64,000 nucleotides of DNA from Gadus chalcogrammus. Taxonomy: Eukaryota; Chordata; Actinopteri; Gadiformes; Gadidae. Position 1 is the stretch's first letter. Every line of letters begins with the position of its first letter. The DNA is taken from contig NC_079420.1 in NCBI RefSeq assembly GCF_026213295.1, positions 13,118,374-13,182,373 of the forward strand, given 5' to 3'. Shown piece after piece: positions 37,401 to 49,414 of the stretch. Under the pieces are notes generated by a model. That model did not search any database, was not told the DNA's origin, and worked only from the letters and a program-made list of their open reading frames with translations. Both the position numbers and the translations under genes were made by a program.

Positions 37401-40400
37401 AGCACCCACATGTCCAGAGCATGTCAAGTATGAATGGCTTTCCCTTTCCAGCCGTTTATACATTACCCGTACAAAAAAGAGGCATCATGGGGCCGCTTAG
37501 TGGCAAACTTTATTGCCACTGTTCTTTGTGACGACCACGGTCTGTCCAGATGCTGCACCTCTTTACTTTTCTCTCCCTCCCACTCCCATCTTCTTCAATC
37601 CACTTTACCTGTCCCGTACAAGAGGGCATAAAACCCCATACAAAACGGGCTTACCTTTACTCTGTGGGCCCATGCTATACATGCTGAAACCTCGGACACT
37701 CGTGGGTCCACCAAGATAGAACCTATCCAACACAATCACACGGCCACTTGACTTATCATACAAATTCTTAAGTATAAAACATCACAGTTAACACTGATGC
37801 TTGTGGGACTGATATTGTCAGTTATCTGTCTGTGAAGCTTGTGGGACTGGTATTGTCAGTTATCTGTCTGTGATGTTTGTGGGACTGGTATTGTCAGTTA
37901 CCTGTCTGATGGTTGTGGGACTGGCATTGTAAGTGTTGCCTGTCTGTGATACTTGTTGTGAGGCTGGTATGGTAATTTGTCTGTCTGATTCTTTTGGAAA
38001 TGGTATTGTCAGTTTTACTGTGTGATTCTTTTTGAAATGGTATCATCAGTTTTACTGGTCTGGGATACTTGTGAGACTGGTATTGTCATTTATCTGTCTG
38101 ATTCTTTTGGAAATGGTATAGTCCGTTTTACTGATCTGTGATACTTGTGGGACTGGTATTCTCAGTTACCGGTCTGCGATACTTTTGAGAATAATTTTGA
38201 CAGTGTTACCTGTCTGCGATGCTTGTGGGCTGATCACCGATGGGAAGCAGCAAGCCACCCCATAGCGAGGTTGACAGAACCTGAAGAGGAAAGAGGTAAA
38301 GACTCCCCTGAGAAGACAGTAGACTTGTGTGTTTCATGTATTACGGGTGAAGCTTTTACCAGAATCAAAAGCTTTCAAGCTAGACATAGACAAAAACATG
38401 TAGTGGTAGAAAAATATATACATTAAAAAAAGGTACATTTTGTTTTATTTTTATATAGTGGAATGTCTCGCTCTTGGGCTGTTAACGACAGTGGTCCATT
38501 AAAAACTAGTATTAGAAAGAACTATCAGAAATAACCTAAATACTCCATTATTATTTTCATCTGGAAATTGTAAAAAAAAAAGAAAACTGACCTGCTAGGT
38601 CAGTTAGCAATAGTTAGTAGTTAGGTCACTCAGGAATTAATATTTAAAAATAACCTCTCACTCAAGAATCTTTGTATAAAAAGGACTTCTCACCGAGTCC
38701 CAGAAAAGACTTTTGTTCAATTGAATCTCAAAGTCTTCCTTCAGGAAGCGAGCATCTCCACCGAAGTAACCTGCCAATTCCTGCACCATCAAAATGAAAT
38801 ATGAGCATGGTATGCAATATTCTATTGGCTTTTCTTTTTTTTAGATCAAAACATTTGCAATAGAACACAAACCTGGTGAACCTTGAAGAGACCTCCTTTC
38901 CTCGGCAAGATGGAGGAGTTTCTGGTATCAATGGCCATTGTGTGCTGAAGAGAGGAGAATGCATTTATAACACCTATAATACTCCAGCTTCTGGAGCGAA
39001 TTACCAAAATAATGGCTAAACACATGGCTAGTGAAAACATTGAGTTTTAAGTTTTTCCTTTATCCCTTTCAAGAGTATTGGGTGCCTTCCACCATCATTA
39101 AGAACATCACCTCAACAATGAACAGAACTGATAAAAAAAAAAAACTAACACCATGCATTACATTAACAGGTACGAATTGACACACGTCTACAGCAAAACA
39201 CAGGGAGAACGTGCCGATAGTGACGACTTGAGGGAGTGCCCGCTCTCCTCCCTGACAGCGAAAGATGCAGTCCGTGCCAGGCAGCCAAGCTCTCTCCACA
39301 CTCCCTCCCACTTGAGGGTGTGGTTGGTCCTCCACACAGGGAACTGGTATCGGAAAAAGAAAAGAGGACAGGTCCACAATGATAGCGATTAGAATTTGAA
39401 CTTCTTCCAGCAGCTCCCATTCCACATTACCATTTCAATCAAAATCACAACAGAAATCGATTATTGGAGGAGTTTAAGAGATGTTCGCAAGGACAAAGCT
39501 GAAATAAATTCACAAAACAATTTACACTAATTTCTGTGGAGACGCCTCGATCGGTCTCCCTCAGTGAGCTCCATGGAAACTGTCCTGTGACTTTGTATAG
39601 ATTGACAGAGACGCTGAAAGTGGAAAGAAGAAAATAAAAAGTAAAGACGAGGAAAATATAGCCATTCTCCACCTTGCAAACTCGCAGATAATCTGAGGAT
39701 GGGCAGATTATCTGCGATAATCTGCTGTGCTCAAAAGATGAGCCTCTGGAAATGTATTTGAGAGGATTTTGATTTGATTTCTCTAACCGAATACCGAAAT
39801 ATCATCAAAGAAAACACATGGCTTCTGACTGTTCCATTTCCTTTCACAGAATATTGTTCAAATGTAAAGAAAGAATATGTATACATAATTTATAACACCA
39901 TCATTGCCTAATTTTTGCGTTTTTAAATTCCCAAAATTTGGTAGAAAGTTCTGATAATATCCAAACTTACTTTCGTTCGAAGTGCCCTGCTTGAGGTTTA
40001 AAAAAAGATAGGCCATAGGACGTTTCTTTAGTGCCGTAAGAGAACTGGAACGTCAGCTTCTCTGCGCGACCAAATGTATTTGGGAGCTTCAGACCAAGTA
40101 CCTGTAATGTATAGATCATACAAATGTGTAGAACATTCAGAGAAAACCATACATTTCCCTTACTTTGGTTCTTGTGTGATTCCTGTTAAAATCAACTCAT
40201 GGACCATGGTGGAACTACGTACCATGCTTCCTTCATTGTTGCCCACCATGGTGTTGTAACTGCCTGTCATGCGCCTGAGCTCTGTCACCTCAAACGTAAC
40301 ATCCAAACCGTTGGGAAGGGCATCAACTCCTGAATGGAATCAAAACATTGAGAAAATGTGTTGCAGCAGAAACGCAGCTATCCTCAATAGTTTTGCAGTG

Positions 40401-41219
40401 CAGCCTCAATCCAAGCACAAACACCTTTCACAACTCTAAATAACAAAAAAGATTGTTATAAGAATATCAAATCGGTCTCAATATACCTTGTGAGGTGTCA
40501 ATGACAACTTCCACTTTTCTGAAGATACCAAGACGCAGCAGTCTCTGTCTGGCTTCATGAGACCTCTTCATTACCTGCAATAATAACATCTAGCTGAATC
40601 AGCTCATGGTCCACCATGTGTCTAGATATTGAGAGAAGGGTCTGGACCCATACATGGTACAATGGATGCTCACGTCTATTAGGTTCTTTGCTCGAAACAC
40701 CTCGGAAATTTCATAAGTCAGGAAGTCTTCCTTTGTTTTTCCCAGCCCATCTATGTGGACTTTTTGAACTACCACCTGCAAGAGATAAGATAGAGTTGTC
40801 TATTGTTTTGGACAATATCAAATTGCTTATGCATTTACTGCTCTATGGAAATTAGATGTTACATATGATATTACATTTTTGTTTTCAAGAACTTCTTGCT
40901 TAGTTTCCTTCTCAACATCTGACGTTTCGATGTCATCGGCATGAACACCCAGCTCGGGTCCCTTCATGGGGAGAGGGTCAAGGCTCTACAAGACAAAACA
41001 TGTGATGTCGTTTTCTCTATGTCTGCACATAATATACAAAATGTATAACTTAAGATAAAGCACGCTACGACATTGCATCGACAATTGACAGAAATGCTTA
41101 GGTTAATCGCTGAGGTGACTTTACAATAGCACACAAATCTTGCTGGCATATGTCTGCTTTATTGAGGTCATGCTTTAATTTCTTAATATTTGTCTTACCC
41201 TTGCGTGGACGGCCCCCAT
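34481..41219 (-). CDS. samm50: Sorting and assembly machinery 50 (SAM50), 15 exons
   Basis: SAMM50 is the BamA/Omp85-family core of the mitochondrial outer-membrane SAM complex. It inserts beta-barrel proteins and tethers cristae through MICOS. Exons: 41219-41199, 40985-40875, 40775-40674, 40574-40487, 40329-40223, 40101-39971, 39613-39526, 39343-39215, 38944-38873, 38780-38694, 38280-38210, 37722-37655, 36994-36848, 36618-36477, 34526-34481. Phases close to 469 codons plus stop. The order is a short N-terminus (MGAVHAR), an acidic linker, one POTRA domain at about residues 46-125 ([20 protein letters not shown]), then the 16-strand barrel from about 150. The barrel has family stretches [18 protein letters not shown] and [20 protein letters not shown], and ends in an aromatic beta-signal-like tail [11 protein letters not shown]. 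Intron 8 appears to use a GC donor. Intron 11 holds a minisatellite and intron 14 holds transposons. Confidence 0.98.
34725..36238. mobile_element. PIF/Harbinger-type non-autonomous element in samm50 intron 14
   Basis: Ends GGGTGCACTCACAC at the left and the reverse complement at the right. The terminal repeats stay similar for about 65 bp, including a GTTTTCACACCTAACCGTGC block. TTA target duplications flank both ends (34722-34724 and 36239-36241). A 3-bp TWA duplication is characteristic of PIF/Harbinger. A short frame near 34938-35060 ([13 protein letters not shown]..., broken by a stop, then [13 protein letters not shown]) may be a transposase remnant, but I cannot confirm that. Confidence 0.85.
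35064..36013. mobile_element. hAT-like MITE nested in the Harbinger element
   Basis: Terminal inverted repeats CAGTGTTTCCCACA at 35064 and TGTGGGAAACACTG ending at 36013. ATGGAC sits next to both ends, compatible with an imperfect hAT target duplication. It lies wholly inside the 34725-36238 element and so inserted later. It contains a 17-base C run at 35966-35982. Confidence 0.78.
37790..38230. repeat. Minisatellite in samm50 intron 11
   Basis: About nine to ten degenerate copies of a roughly 40-45 bp unit of the form TTGTGGGACTGGTATTGTCA plus GTTA(C/T)CTGTCTGTGATAC. The unit resembles the last bases of exon 11 and its splice donor (CTGTCTGCGATGCTTGTGGG, read on the plus strand at 38210-38229). 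The array seems to have grown from the exon-intron border. Confidence 0.85.
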
Positions 41220-41595
41220 GGTTGGATCCGCAGAACAGGTTATTATTTGTACTTAATATTTGTGGTAGCCGGTTATGATATATAATTTTTATTTTAGTAA
41301 GAAAACGGTAAAGTCAAATCAACGGAGGACGCCATGACATTTTTTGTAGCCACGCCCTCTTAAGGTGGTCATTCAAGATTCGCAACACCGTTGTCGAAAA
41401 GTGTCTCTCTTTCTCCAAGGATGTATAATACGAGCTCATATCTTCCCATGATACCTGACCCAAAGCATTGTCAGAAAATATAAAACTATTCTTACGATAT
41501 GTATAGGCCTATATACATGATATAACTGTTTAGAGATTTCGAAGGGAAGATGACAGGAAAGAAATGTAACAATTGATCATGACGTACTTTAATCA

Positions 41596-41601
41596 TTTAT
41601 T
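41596..41601 (-). promoter_or_regulatory. Candidate efcab10 poly(A) signal
   Basis: AATAAA on the minus strand about 115 nt downstream of the efcab10 stop codon and before the samm50 start. It fits a short 3' UTR. Confidence 0.55.
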
Positions 41602-41714
41602 ATTATTGATTAGGCTATTTGACAACAATATCACATTGCAGCCAGTTATAAACTTAACATAGAACCGAACCAACATCTTCAAAGAGCAGCATAACATTAC
41701 CCAAAAAAACACAT

Positions 41715-42503
41715 CTAATTGCAAGATTCTTCGTATGTTGCTGAGCTCTTCTGTAGACCTTTCCTCCTGGATGCACATGTAACAAAACAATCAGAAAACA
41801 TGAAGGTATATACAATTCTCGGTTATATATTCCTGGAAGTGCACTTACGCTTCTACTTTGAACGTCTCGCGCGATATTCTATCGTGATCTCCCCCCTCCG
41901 GACACTCGTTTATTTTGCTTACCCCTAAAGTGATCAATGCTAGATGGAGACGGAGAAAACTTTTGTTATTTTAAACATGAAATGAATTGCAGTTGTTTTG
42001 CATTCGTCAGGGGATCAAATATAATTTGGAGGCACATATATTCAATCTCAACGCACCTTCCTTGTATTGGTCATATGAGACGTATCCCTCATTAGTTGGG
42101 TCTAGGATTCCAAATACGGAGTCCAAGTTGGACTCATTAAAAAGACAGGGCCCCTGTGTGTGGTTATCTTTAGAGTCCTTCAGCTGCCCGAGGTAGTCAA
42201 TGAGAAAATCTTTCGGATCCTCTGTAAAGAAAATATTATCCGAAACAAACATTTCAAATGTATGTTTACATCACAGTAAACGTTTACACCTGCAGTGCAT
42301 AAACGATGGATATAATAAGATGCCTATCGGATTACATCGATCGTTCGTGGATACACAATAATTCATGGATGACAAGATAACACATGGAAATAGATTTAAC
42401 CTGGTCTGTTAAATAACAAACTGCTCGTCAGGTTGTTCATGAGTTCGGCAATTTTGTGCCTTTCTAGATATTTAGCAGCTTCTTTTGCTCTTGGAGTCGC
42501 CAT
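41715..42503 (-). CDS. efcab10: EF-hand domain protein, EFCAB10-like, 4 exons
   Basis: A small protein of 136 residues with exons 42503-42401, 42221-42057, 41939-41849 and 41766-41715. All have AG/GT borders and compatible phases. The N-terminus (MATPRAKEAAKYLERHKIAE and LTSSLLFNRP) looks like the dimerisation/docking helix (RIIa-like) seen in cilia and flagella proteins. The middle has EDPKDFLIDYLGQLK and then SVFGILDPTNEGYVSYDQY, a helix-loop-helix resembling one EF-hand. It lacks a full canonical set of calcium ligands, so calcium binding is doubtful. The C-terminus reads GVSKINECPEGGDHDRISRE and ends QKSSATYEESCN. I recognise EFCAB10 from overall layout, and the gene name is less certain than the exon model. 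It ends 496 bp from the samm50 start on the same strand. Confidence 0.85.
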
Positions 42504-42907
42504 CTTTACTACTGTTTGTTGTGGTTGCTATGATACCCCGGGGGCTGGAGTCTGGACCACTGCCTGCGTAGAAGGGTCGGGACCAGAGCTATTTAAATTT
42601 GCTCTGATAGGGACATCAATACGGAATATAATGACACTTATTTTATATTTTGAGTGATACTTATGTAATACTTTTTTTCGTGCGTAACAGTTTTATTGGA
42701 CATGCTGTCTAATAAAATCGCTAATATACGATAAAAGTATTACATGAGTATCACTCAAAATGTTATGCTTGAGCTTGTCAAGTCTCCATTTTTGCACAAA
42801 TGTACCAAACCCTGCGATTACCAAAAGTTGTAAATAAGGCAACCTAGGAAATACAGTATGACTCACTTTCACAGGAAGAAACAAATTAGTATAAGACAGA
42901 CAATGTA

Positions 42908-42913
42908 TTTATT
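42908..42913 (-). promoter_or_regulatory. Candidate uqcc6 poly(A) signal
   Basis: AATAAA on the minus strand about 200 nt beyond the uqcc6 stop, in non-coding AT-rich sequence. Confidence 0.55.
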
Positions 42914-43113
42914 AATTCATAGTATATTATGATGATTGACTTAAGGTACGGTAGCAGTGACAAAATTGCAATTTCACCAAAGCCACCTAGGTCCTCTAAC
43001 TGTTTTGGTCGTCTAACTGAGAGGGATAAAACAAAATCTGCAACACATTCATAAAAATATCAAATATATATCCACTTGAATCATGTCCATCCCTGAGATC
43101 ATAGGGCATATGA

Positions 43114-43450
43114 TCAGTCAGGTTTCTGTGCAGAGTTCATCTGCTGCTGCAGGGAAACAGCCTCCTCCTTAAGTCTGTAGCCAAGCAGTTCAGTCCTCAA
43201 CTCGCCGGGCCTGGGTGGGATCTCAGGAATACTCTGGTGGTTGATGACAGACAAACACACTGTACTCCACATTTACCCAAGAGTGTTCAATTATATCAAT
43301 GTCCAAATTAACCTATTTCCTCGAAACCAGAATCCTTTGGGTTACAATGACGACGAATCATAATGTTTTTTCAAGGGATTTATTCATTATTATAACTATA
43401 AAATAGCAATAATTGAAGTGTATGGTATATTGAATCTTCTACATATATAT

Positions 43451-43493
<43 letters not shown>

Positions 43494-43629
43494 AGTGACT
43501 GGGTCACATTGTGATACTCACTAGGTCAGGAAGGTAGTATTGGTGCACAGCCTGTGCTCCTGCGAACATAGCAAGGACACTGGCCCCAAACATCCTCAGG
43601 TAGCGAGGCCAAGACACACCCGCTGGCAT
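43114..43629 (-). CDS. uqcc6: UQCC6 / brawnin micropeptide (C12orf73), 2 coding exons
   Basis: A 75-residue mitochondrial micropeptide needed for assembly of respiratory complex III in the inner membrane. Coding exons 43629-43522 and 43233-43114 join in phase 0. The product begins MPAGVSWPRYLRMFGASVLA, with a single hydrophobic segment at about residues 11-29 (LRMFGASVLAMFAGAQAV). It continues VHQYYLPDLSIPEIPPRPGE and LRTELLGYRLKEEA, which match the family block HRYYRPDLTIPEIPP. The human protein is 71 residues, as I recall. The start is the first ATG of the exon, 4 nt after an in-frame-neutral AT-rich leader. A 5' non-coding exon probably lies near 44,150-44,230 but cannot be fixed. It is transcribed away from tdg copy 1. 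Confidence 0.93.
43454..43491. repeat. (AC)n microsatellite in uqcc6 intron
   Basis: A perfect AC run of about 19 units between the two uqcc6 coding exons. Confidence 0.95.
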
Positions 43630-44873
43630 TATTGGGGTTTGAGTTTAACCTGCGAGGGAAGAATGGCATGACGCAATGCAATGTAAATAGATATTGATAG
43701 GAAAGGTAGCTTAGAGGTCATGACTTGTAAGTATATTCCCTATTGATTACAAACCGGCGAGTGTAAAAACAAAACAAAAAAAACACGCATTGAGATAGTA
43801 AAACAGCAATATTATTGTAGCCTTGCCTTTAATTGAAATACTATGGCAGAAATTATGTAAAGGAAACCCAACTTCACAGTTCAAAGCTTCCTTTACAAGG
43901 TATTATCTATGGTTATTGTATTCAAGCATGAAATGCATGCTCATCGATATGAACCGACGGTAGGTCTTGAGGTATATCGTAGGTTAATAAGTACGAACAG
44001 AATCACTGAGTGACCAAAAACCGGCACATGCCAACACGTTTTAAGTACATCAATATTCGCTTGCTCATTTAATTACCATCCCAGCAGCTACGTTTCCAAA
44101 ATGTCTAGGGTAAAATGTTTATGTCAAAATAAATATTACCTCGCTTTCTTCAGAAAATAAACAAATGTCACAGTAGGCGGAATCCTACATGCTTCCGCCG
44201 AGGTTAATTTCTACTCCATAACGCTCAGTTCTTCTCCAATCAATTCGTGGTTACGTGTCAATACACACGCACTCTGTCGCCACCGTGTGTCTCTCCCAGG
44301 TAGCATAGATGTTTGGCCTAATATTAATTTATATTTGTATTTATATTATCAAAGAGTTATTAAGTTATTCCGTACCTTTATTGGAGATTTTAAATCATTG
44401 TCTTTCTCTAAGAATTGTATTTCTAAATTGTAATCAGTATGAGTTTTGAATACTCCACGCCTATGGGTGGCGATATATTTATTTTACTCGCCAACGGGCT
44501 CATTAAACGATATGCTGGACGTTTAAATGGTCTTTGTTTTGAATGGGCTCGAACGTTGTCCCTTATTAAAAAGAACAAAAAATGTATGACAGGTACGTTA
44601 TTTACGTGTTGATTTATTTTTATTCCTCCGTTCTCATAAAATGAAAGTGGTATTTTTCGATGAAGACAGTTTGTGAGGCATGTAAAGCGGATAGAAGCTA
44701 GTAACAATACCTTCCACCAGCCGTCTTTGTACTACTGCGGTTAGAATTTGCAGACACTTCCTTTTGTCTAACGTTATTTCCAACATATCCCATCAATGTC
44801 CCACACTATGCTTTTACGTACAAATCTGTCAGCATAATCAATGTTAGTTTATTCAAGTATATCAACGATTAAG

Positions 44874-47800
44874 ATGGAAGAAAAACAGTATACGTCACTG
44901 ACGGTTCCTACGGATTATTTCCAACAGTGGTGAGTTGTCCTCGCCGAATCCGAATGTAATTCTGTTGGAGATCGGAAATCGTCCATTATTTTGTATTTCC
45001 ATGAAGATAGCATGTCATGCATGACTATTATTTATACAGATATGCTCATCGAACATCATTTGTGAAGGCATCACTGGTTGTGAGTTGTCTTCGAGCAACA
45101 TATGGGACAATCCTCATTTGTTTATTGATTTTGGAAATTACATGGCTGATCAAAAAACTATTTCGAGGGAGTGAGGGAAATATGGGGATTCATTTTTACA
45201 GGAAATGCATGCGAAAGTGTGGAAATGCCATACTGTTCATCATTTTGCCTATTGTAAGTGATCATCTTTATCAGGTTAGTATTCTGAGCTCCAAATGTGC
45301 AATGATCACAATGTTGAGGGTGCATAAAGGGTTGTAGGTAGCTTGTCACCGTTTGTTCCCACTTCCCTTAAGGTGTGCATGCACTCAAAATCCTATCTTT
45401 CAATCCATCCCTCTTTACACCCATTTGAACTTATTTTACTCTGGTTCAGAAAGGTAATTCACTCAATGATTGTTTCCCATTATCCCGTTTTAATGTCTTA
45501 CTCTTCTGCTCGCAAACTATTCCCCCAGGTACCAGTCCAGCCAGCAGCACCCACAGGCCCAACACCTGATGCAGTACCATAGCATGGGCCAATACGCCGA
45601 AGGATCACGGGAGGAGCCCGTCATGACAGAGCTCTCTGTCCTCCGGGAACTCCCTTCATCTCACCAGGAGTTCCTGTCGCACCAAAGCTACTATCCACAG
45701 GGCTCCCACCAAGCAGAACTTGACTATCACCACAACTTCAGGGAGAGCCAACAGCCTGCTTTCCAGCCCAGTCCGCATCAGGAGTTTCCAGGGCATCAGG
45801 AGGAGCCAGGGAGGGTTCACCAACAGCAACAACCTGTCGATCCCGCACCAGGTGAGTAAGCCTGCAGGCAGAGGCAGCCTCCCCCACTAACTCCCATGTC
45901 ACCGGATCATTGTAACGATACAACATGTTATGCACATTTTCAGTACCTAATAATGAACAATCGGTAACTGCCTTACACCTTTTTCACTTTGGTTATCTGG
46001 GTGGGGAAGCCCTTCTTGAATTTTGGAAACCATGAAAGCTCAGTGCAATAGTTTTAGTTCTGCTCCTCATTTCCATACCGGCTTATAATTGTTCGTTTCC
46101 ATTGTTGGGACACGGTTTCCCCAAAGTTTCTAGAAGGTTTCCAAACCCAACTTATCCCCACCCAATATGGCCTCTAGCTGAATCAAGTATATACATAGCA
46201 TGTCAATAGTTGGACAAATGTTCATATAAAAACAAAGAAAGCAATCTTTGCTGCCATCTCTGAACATCTGTTAATTCTCCTAGCCGCACCCCCGGGCAAG
46301 AGGAAGCGGGGCCGGCCTCCAAAGCAGCAATCGGAGGAAAGCAAGATGCAGCCGGTCGAGATGAGTGAGGAGGAGGCCGCTAAAAAGGCCAAGAGAGCCC
46401 TCAACCGCTTCAACGGCATGTCAGTGGCTGAGGTCATGGCCAAAACCTTGCCAGATGTTATTACCTACAATCTTGACATATTGATAGTAAGTTATCTTGT
46501 GCGGATGCATATATTTATTTCATTTAGCAAAGAGTGGTCTATTTCCAGCTAAACTACACAAGGAGGTGCAGATGGCGGTGAAAAGGTGGCTCTGGTACTT
46601 TGACTTTGTGCACACCGGTGCTGAGGTCCTGTTCACAGAAAATGTCGACTTTCCAGTAGGTTTTCTATGGTAACACCTTGTTTTTCCTTAGATTGGAATC
46701 AACCCGGGACTGCTGTCAGCCTTCAAAGGACGCCATTACCCCAATCCAGGAAACCACTTCTGTACGTCCTCTAATGAAGTTTTATTACATTGTTTTGATA
46801 ATTTGTACTTGGTCAAATCTATTTACATACCATTAAGTTCAAACAGGTTGCAGTTAAGTAGTTGTGCAAGTGCAAAAGCTGACATTTTTCACAAAATGAA
46901 TGGAAAGTGTTCAAATTAAACTAAGAAGGAAAGTGTTGTGGAAAAGCACACTACCATTTAGACGTTTGTAATGCAGGCATTCTTCTTTTAACTCATATTC
47001 TAAAATCCTTGTGGTGTCAAGAGGCCGTGAGACCCATTTGTACAAACTCTTGTCTTGACCGGTCAAACGGTTAGTTTGAATAGATTTCATGGACTTATGT
47101 TCTACACCCTTGTTCCCAGGGAAGTGTCTGTTCCTGTCAGGTCTGTCTGACGAGCAGCTCAACTACATGCACGACGAGAGTCTCCCGGAGAAGCACGGCA
47201 TCGGCTTTACCAACATGGTGGAGAGAACTACACCAGGAAGCAAAGACCTGTCCAAGTAAACCAATAAGTATACTAGGCGTAGGGGTGTTACGGCCACTGT
47301 TTTTGTTAGGCTGAACAAGCTTAAAGTGTTCCGGCTTTGTTAAAAAACTGTTGGATTTTCATAGGTGTGGAAATTTCAGAGTTTTTGGTTTTCATGCCAT
47401 ATTTGAGAAATAGTAATGCTGGAATTTTGTACCATCCGAGTCAAACAGCCATTTTAGTGACTTATTTATATGTAAAGATTGTTGATGAATATTGAATGTT
47501 TTTTTCTTTTACAGCAAGGAGATTCGTGAAGGAGGTCGACAGTTACTTGACAAGCTTCAGAAATACAAGCCACTGATCGCAGCGTTTAATGGGAAATGTA
47601 AGAATACTCATCAAATGTTCTGGTGATTTAAGGCACAGCGTCTTTGAGTGTAATCTGCTGTTTACTGAGAATGTTTTTTTCTTTTCTTTTTTTTAACAGG
47701 CATTTATGAAATCTTCTGCAAAGAGATTTTTGGGGTAAAGGCAAAGAATCTTGAGTTTGGCCTACAGCCATACAAAATCCCTGAAACCGGCACGGTACGT

Positions 47801-49109
47801 GAATAGGCAACAGGCGACAGATGAGACAGATGGACCAGTACAAGGGTCTCACTGGGGTGGAAACTTGTTAACTTATGGACATGTGTCTCTATGGATAGGT
47901 GTGTTACCTGATGCCCTCATCGAGTCCGCGCTGTGCGCAGTTTCCCCGGGCTCAGGATAAGGTGCATTTCTACATCAAGCTGAAGGATCTTCGCGACCAA
48001 ATCAAGGGCAAGGGCAAGCCGAGCCTTGAAGTGACGGAGACGGAGTACTCCTTTGATCTACAGCTGGCAAAGGGTACAACCGTTTATTACCCATTACCTT
48101 AGCTGTTTAAGTGTGGCTGTGTTTTGTTTTATTTGAACGCTACTTATTTGGTCCGTTGCAAGTTTGGCCAAATATAACTTCCCTTTGTTTCTGATTTGAA
48201 TTGGATTGCTTTGACAGAGGACGCCAAGAGGATTTCAATCAAAGAGGAGCAGGTGGACCCAGAGTATGAGAACTGTGACCGGGGACGTGAGGAGGCGAGG
48301 CAAGGCCCCAGCCACTGCAGTATCTCCAATGCCAAAAAGGAAGGTGAGTGGTGCTAATGCAAAGTAATCTATGACGTTGTCAACGCTGAGGACCACATTC
48401 AGCCCTATATTTAAACCTGCCAAGGAGCATCACATAGTTCTCCCTTCCAAAGAACTAGCTTTGGCATCTTGGTATCCACTGTTACGAAGATGATTTCGTG
48501 TGTTAAAGGGGACTTATTATACCACCAGGTGTGAGTGGGATTAGCCTTACAAGCCGTTTCGAAAATCTGCCTAATATGACATCACTAGTGGGTGTGTCCA
48601 CCTAGATCTGTGCTGGATAGATCTATCTACCAGCCTACCCAGTGGACTGAAGTAAACATTGCTCATCTATCCAGCACAGATCTAGGTAGACACACCCACT
48701 AGTGATGTCATATTAGGCCGATTTTCGAAACGGCTTGTAAGACTAATCACACTCACACCTGGTGGTATAATAAGTCCCCTTTAATATTTGTCAGTTATCA
48801 GTTATCCTTAAAGCTATTTGCTGCCTGTTGTGAGAAGTTAAAGTTGTAATTTGGGTTACAATACTTTTCCCCTGCACCTTTTGTAGCCTAGGAAGGAACC
48901 TGTCCATGATTAACGGTCATGCAACCCTTTGACATCTTCAGTAACGCCTCTGTGACGCCTTCCTTCCAGAACCTGACCGTAAAGAGATTGCGGCAGGTCA
49001 CATGACATGTAACCCGTGGACTCCACAGTCGTTTGTGGAGCAGATACCGGATATCAACTGTGATAGCAGCACCATACCTCAACCCCCGGTTGAGGGCAAG
49101 ACGTTTTAA
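44874..49109 (+). CDS. tdg.1: Thymine DNA glycosylase, copy 1, 10 exons
   Basis: TDG removes T or U from G mismatches and excises 5-formyl- and 5-carboxylcytosine in base-excision repair and active DNA demethylation. Exons: 44874-44929, 45529-45851, 46284-46486, 46692-46761, 47120-47255, 47515-47597, 47700-47794, 47899-48073, 48218-48343, 48970-49109, giving 468 codons plus stop. The N-terminus is Gln/His-rich, then an AT-hook-like [10 protein letters not shown]. The MUG/TDG fold begins at exon 4 with the catalytic-Asn motif [39 protein letters not shown] and the insertion loop [20 protein letters not shown] follow. The C-terminal IKEE resembles the SUMO-acceptor site. The Ala equivalent to human 145 is Ser here, and Ala274 is Pro. 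Confidence 0.97.
48503..48784. mobile_element. Foldback MITE with TTAA ends in tdg copy 1 intron 9
   Basis: A nearly complete palindrome. Left and right halves are about 110-130 bp inverted copies that begin TTAAAGGGGACTTATTATAC and share GTGGGTGTGTCCACCTAGAT-type inner sequence. TTAA is present at both outer ends (48503-48506 and 48781-48784), as for piggyBac- or Kolobok-type insertions. It has no coding capacity. Confidence 0.8.
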
Positions 49110-49408
49110 GGACACCAATGTAATGGAGAATAGGTCATAGGGGGGTCATACCTGTGATGATTCGTCATGTCTGCATGTGTCACACAAGGGGGGGCGGCCA
49201 ACAGTGCCTGGACTTCCACGTCTTTCAGACAAACAGTTTGTATTCTTGGTGTTTTTTAGTATTATAATTTATTCCATTTCGTACCGCATGTGTGTTTTTT
49301 CGGTGACTTATTTTTATATCTTGGGGGAAAAAACTGGGATTTTATTATTTGTATCATGTATAATTGTGTAACCGTGCTCCGGAATTTCGGATTTGTGATT
49401 GCGGCGCC

Positions 49409-49414
49409 ATTAAA
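49409..49414 (+). promoter_or_regulatory. Candidate tdg copy 1 poly(A) signal
   Basis: ATTAAA 300 nt after the stop codon, followed by a T-rich stretch. It is the best candidate in the 3' UTR. Confidence 0.5.

Noticed and set aside
39069..39425. Extension of samm50 exon 8 into the next GT
   Set aside because: It would add bases that break the phase into exon 9, while a GC donor gives a 43-codon exon and a total of 469 residues.
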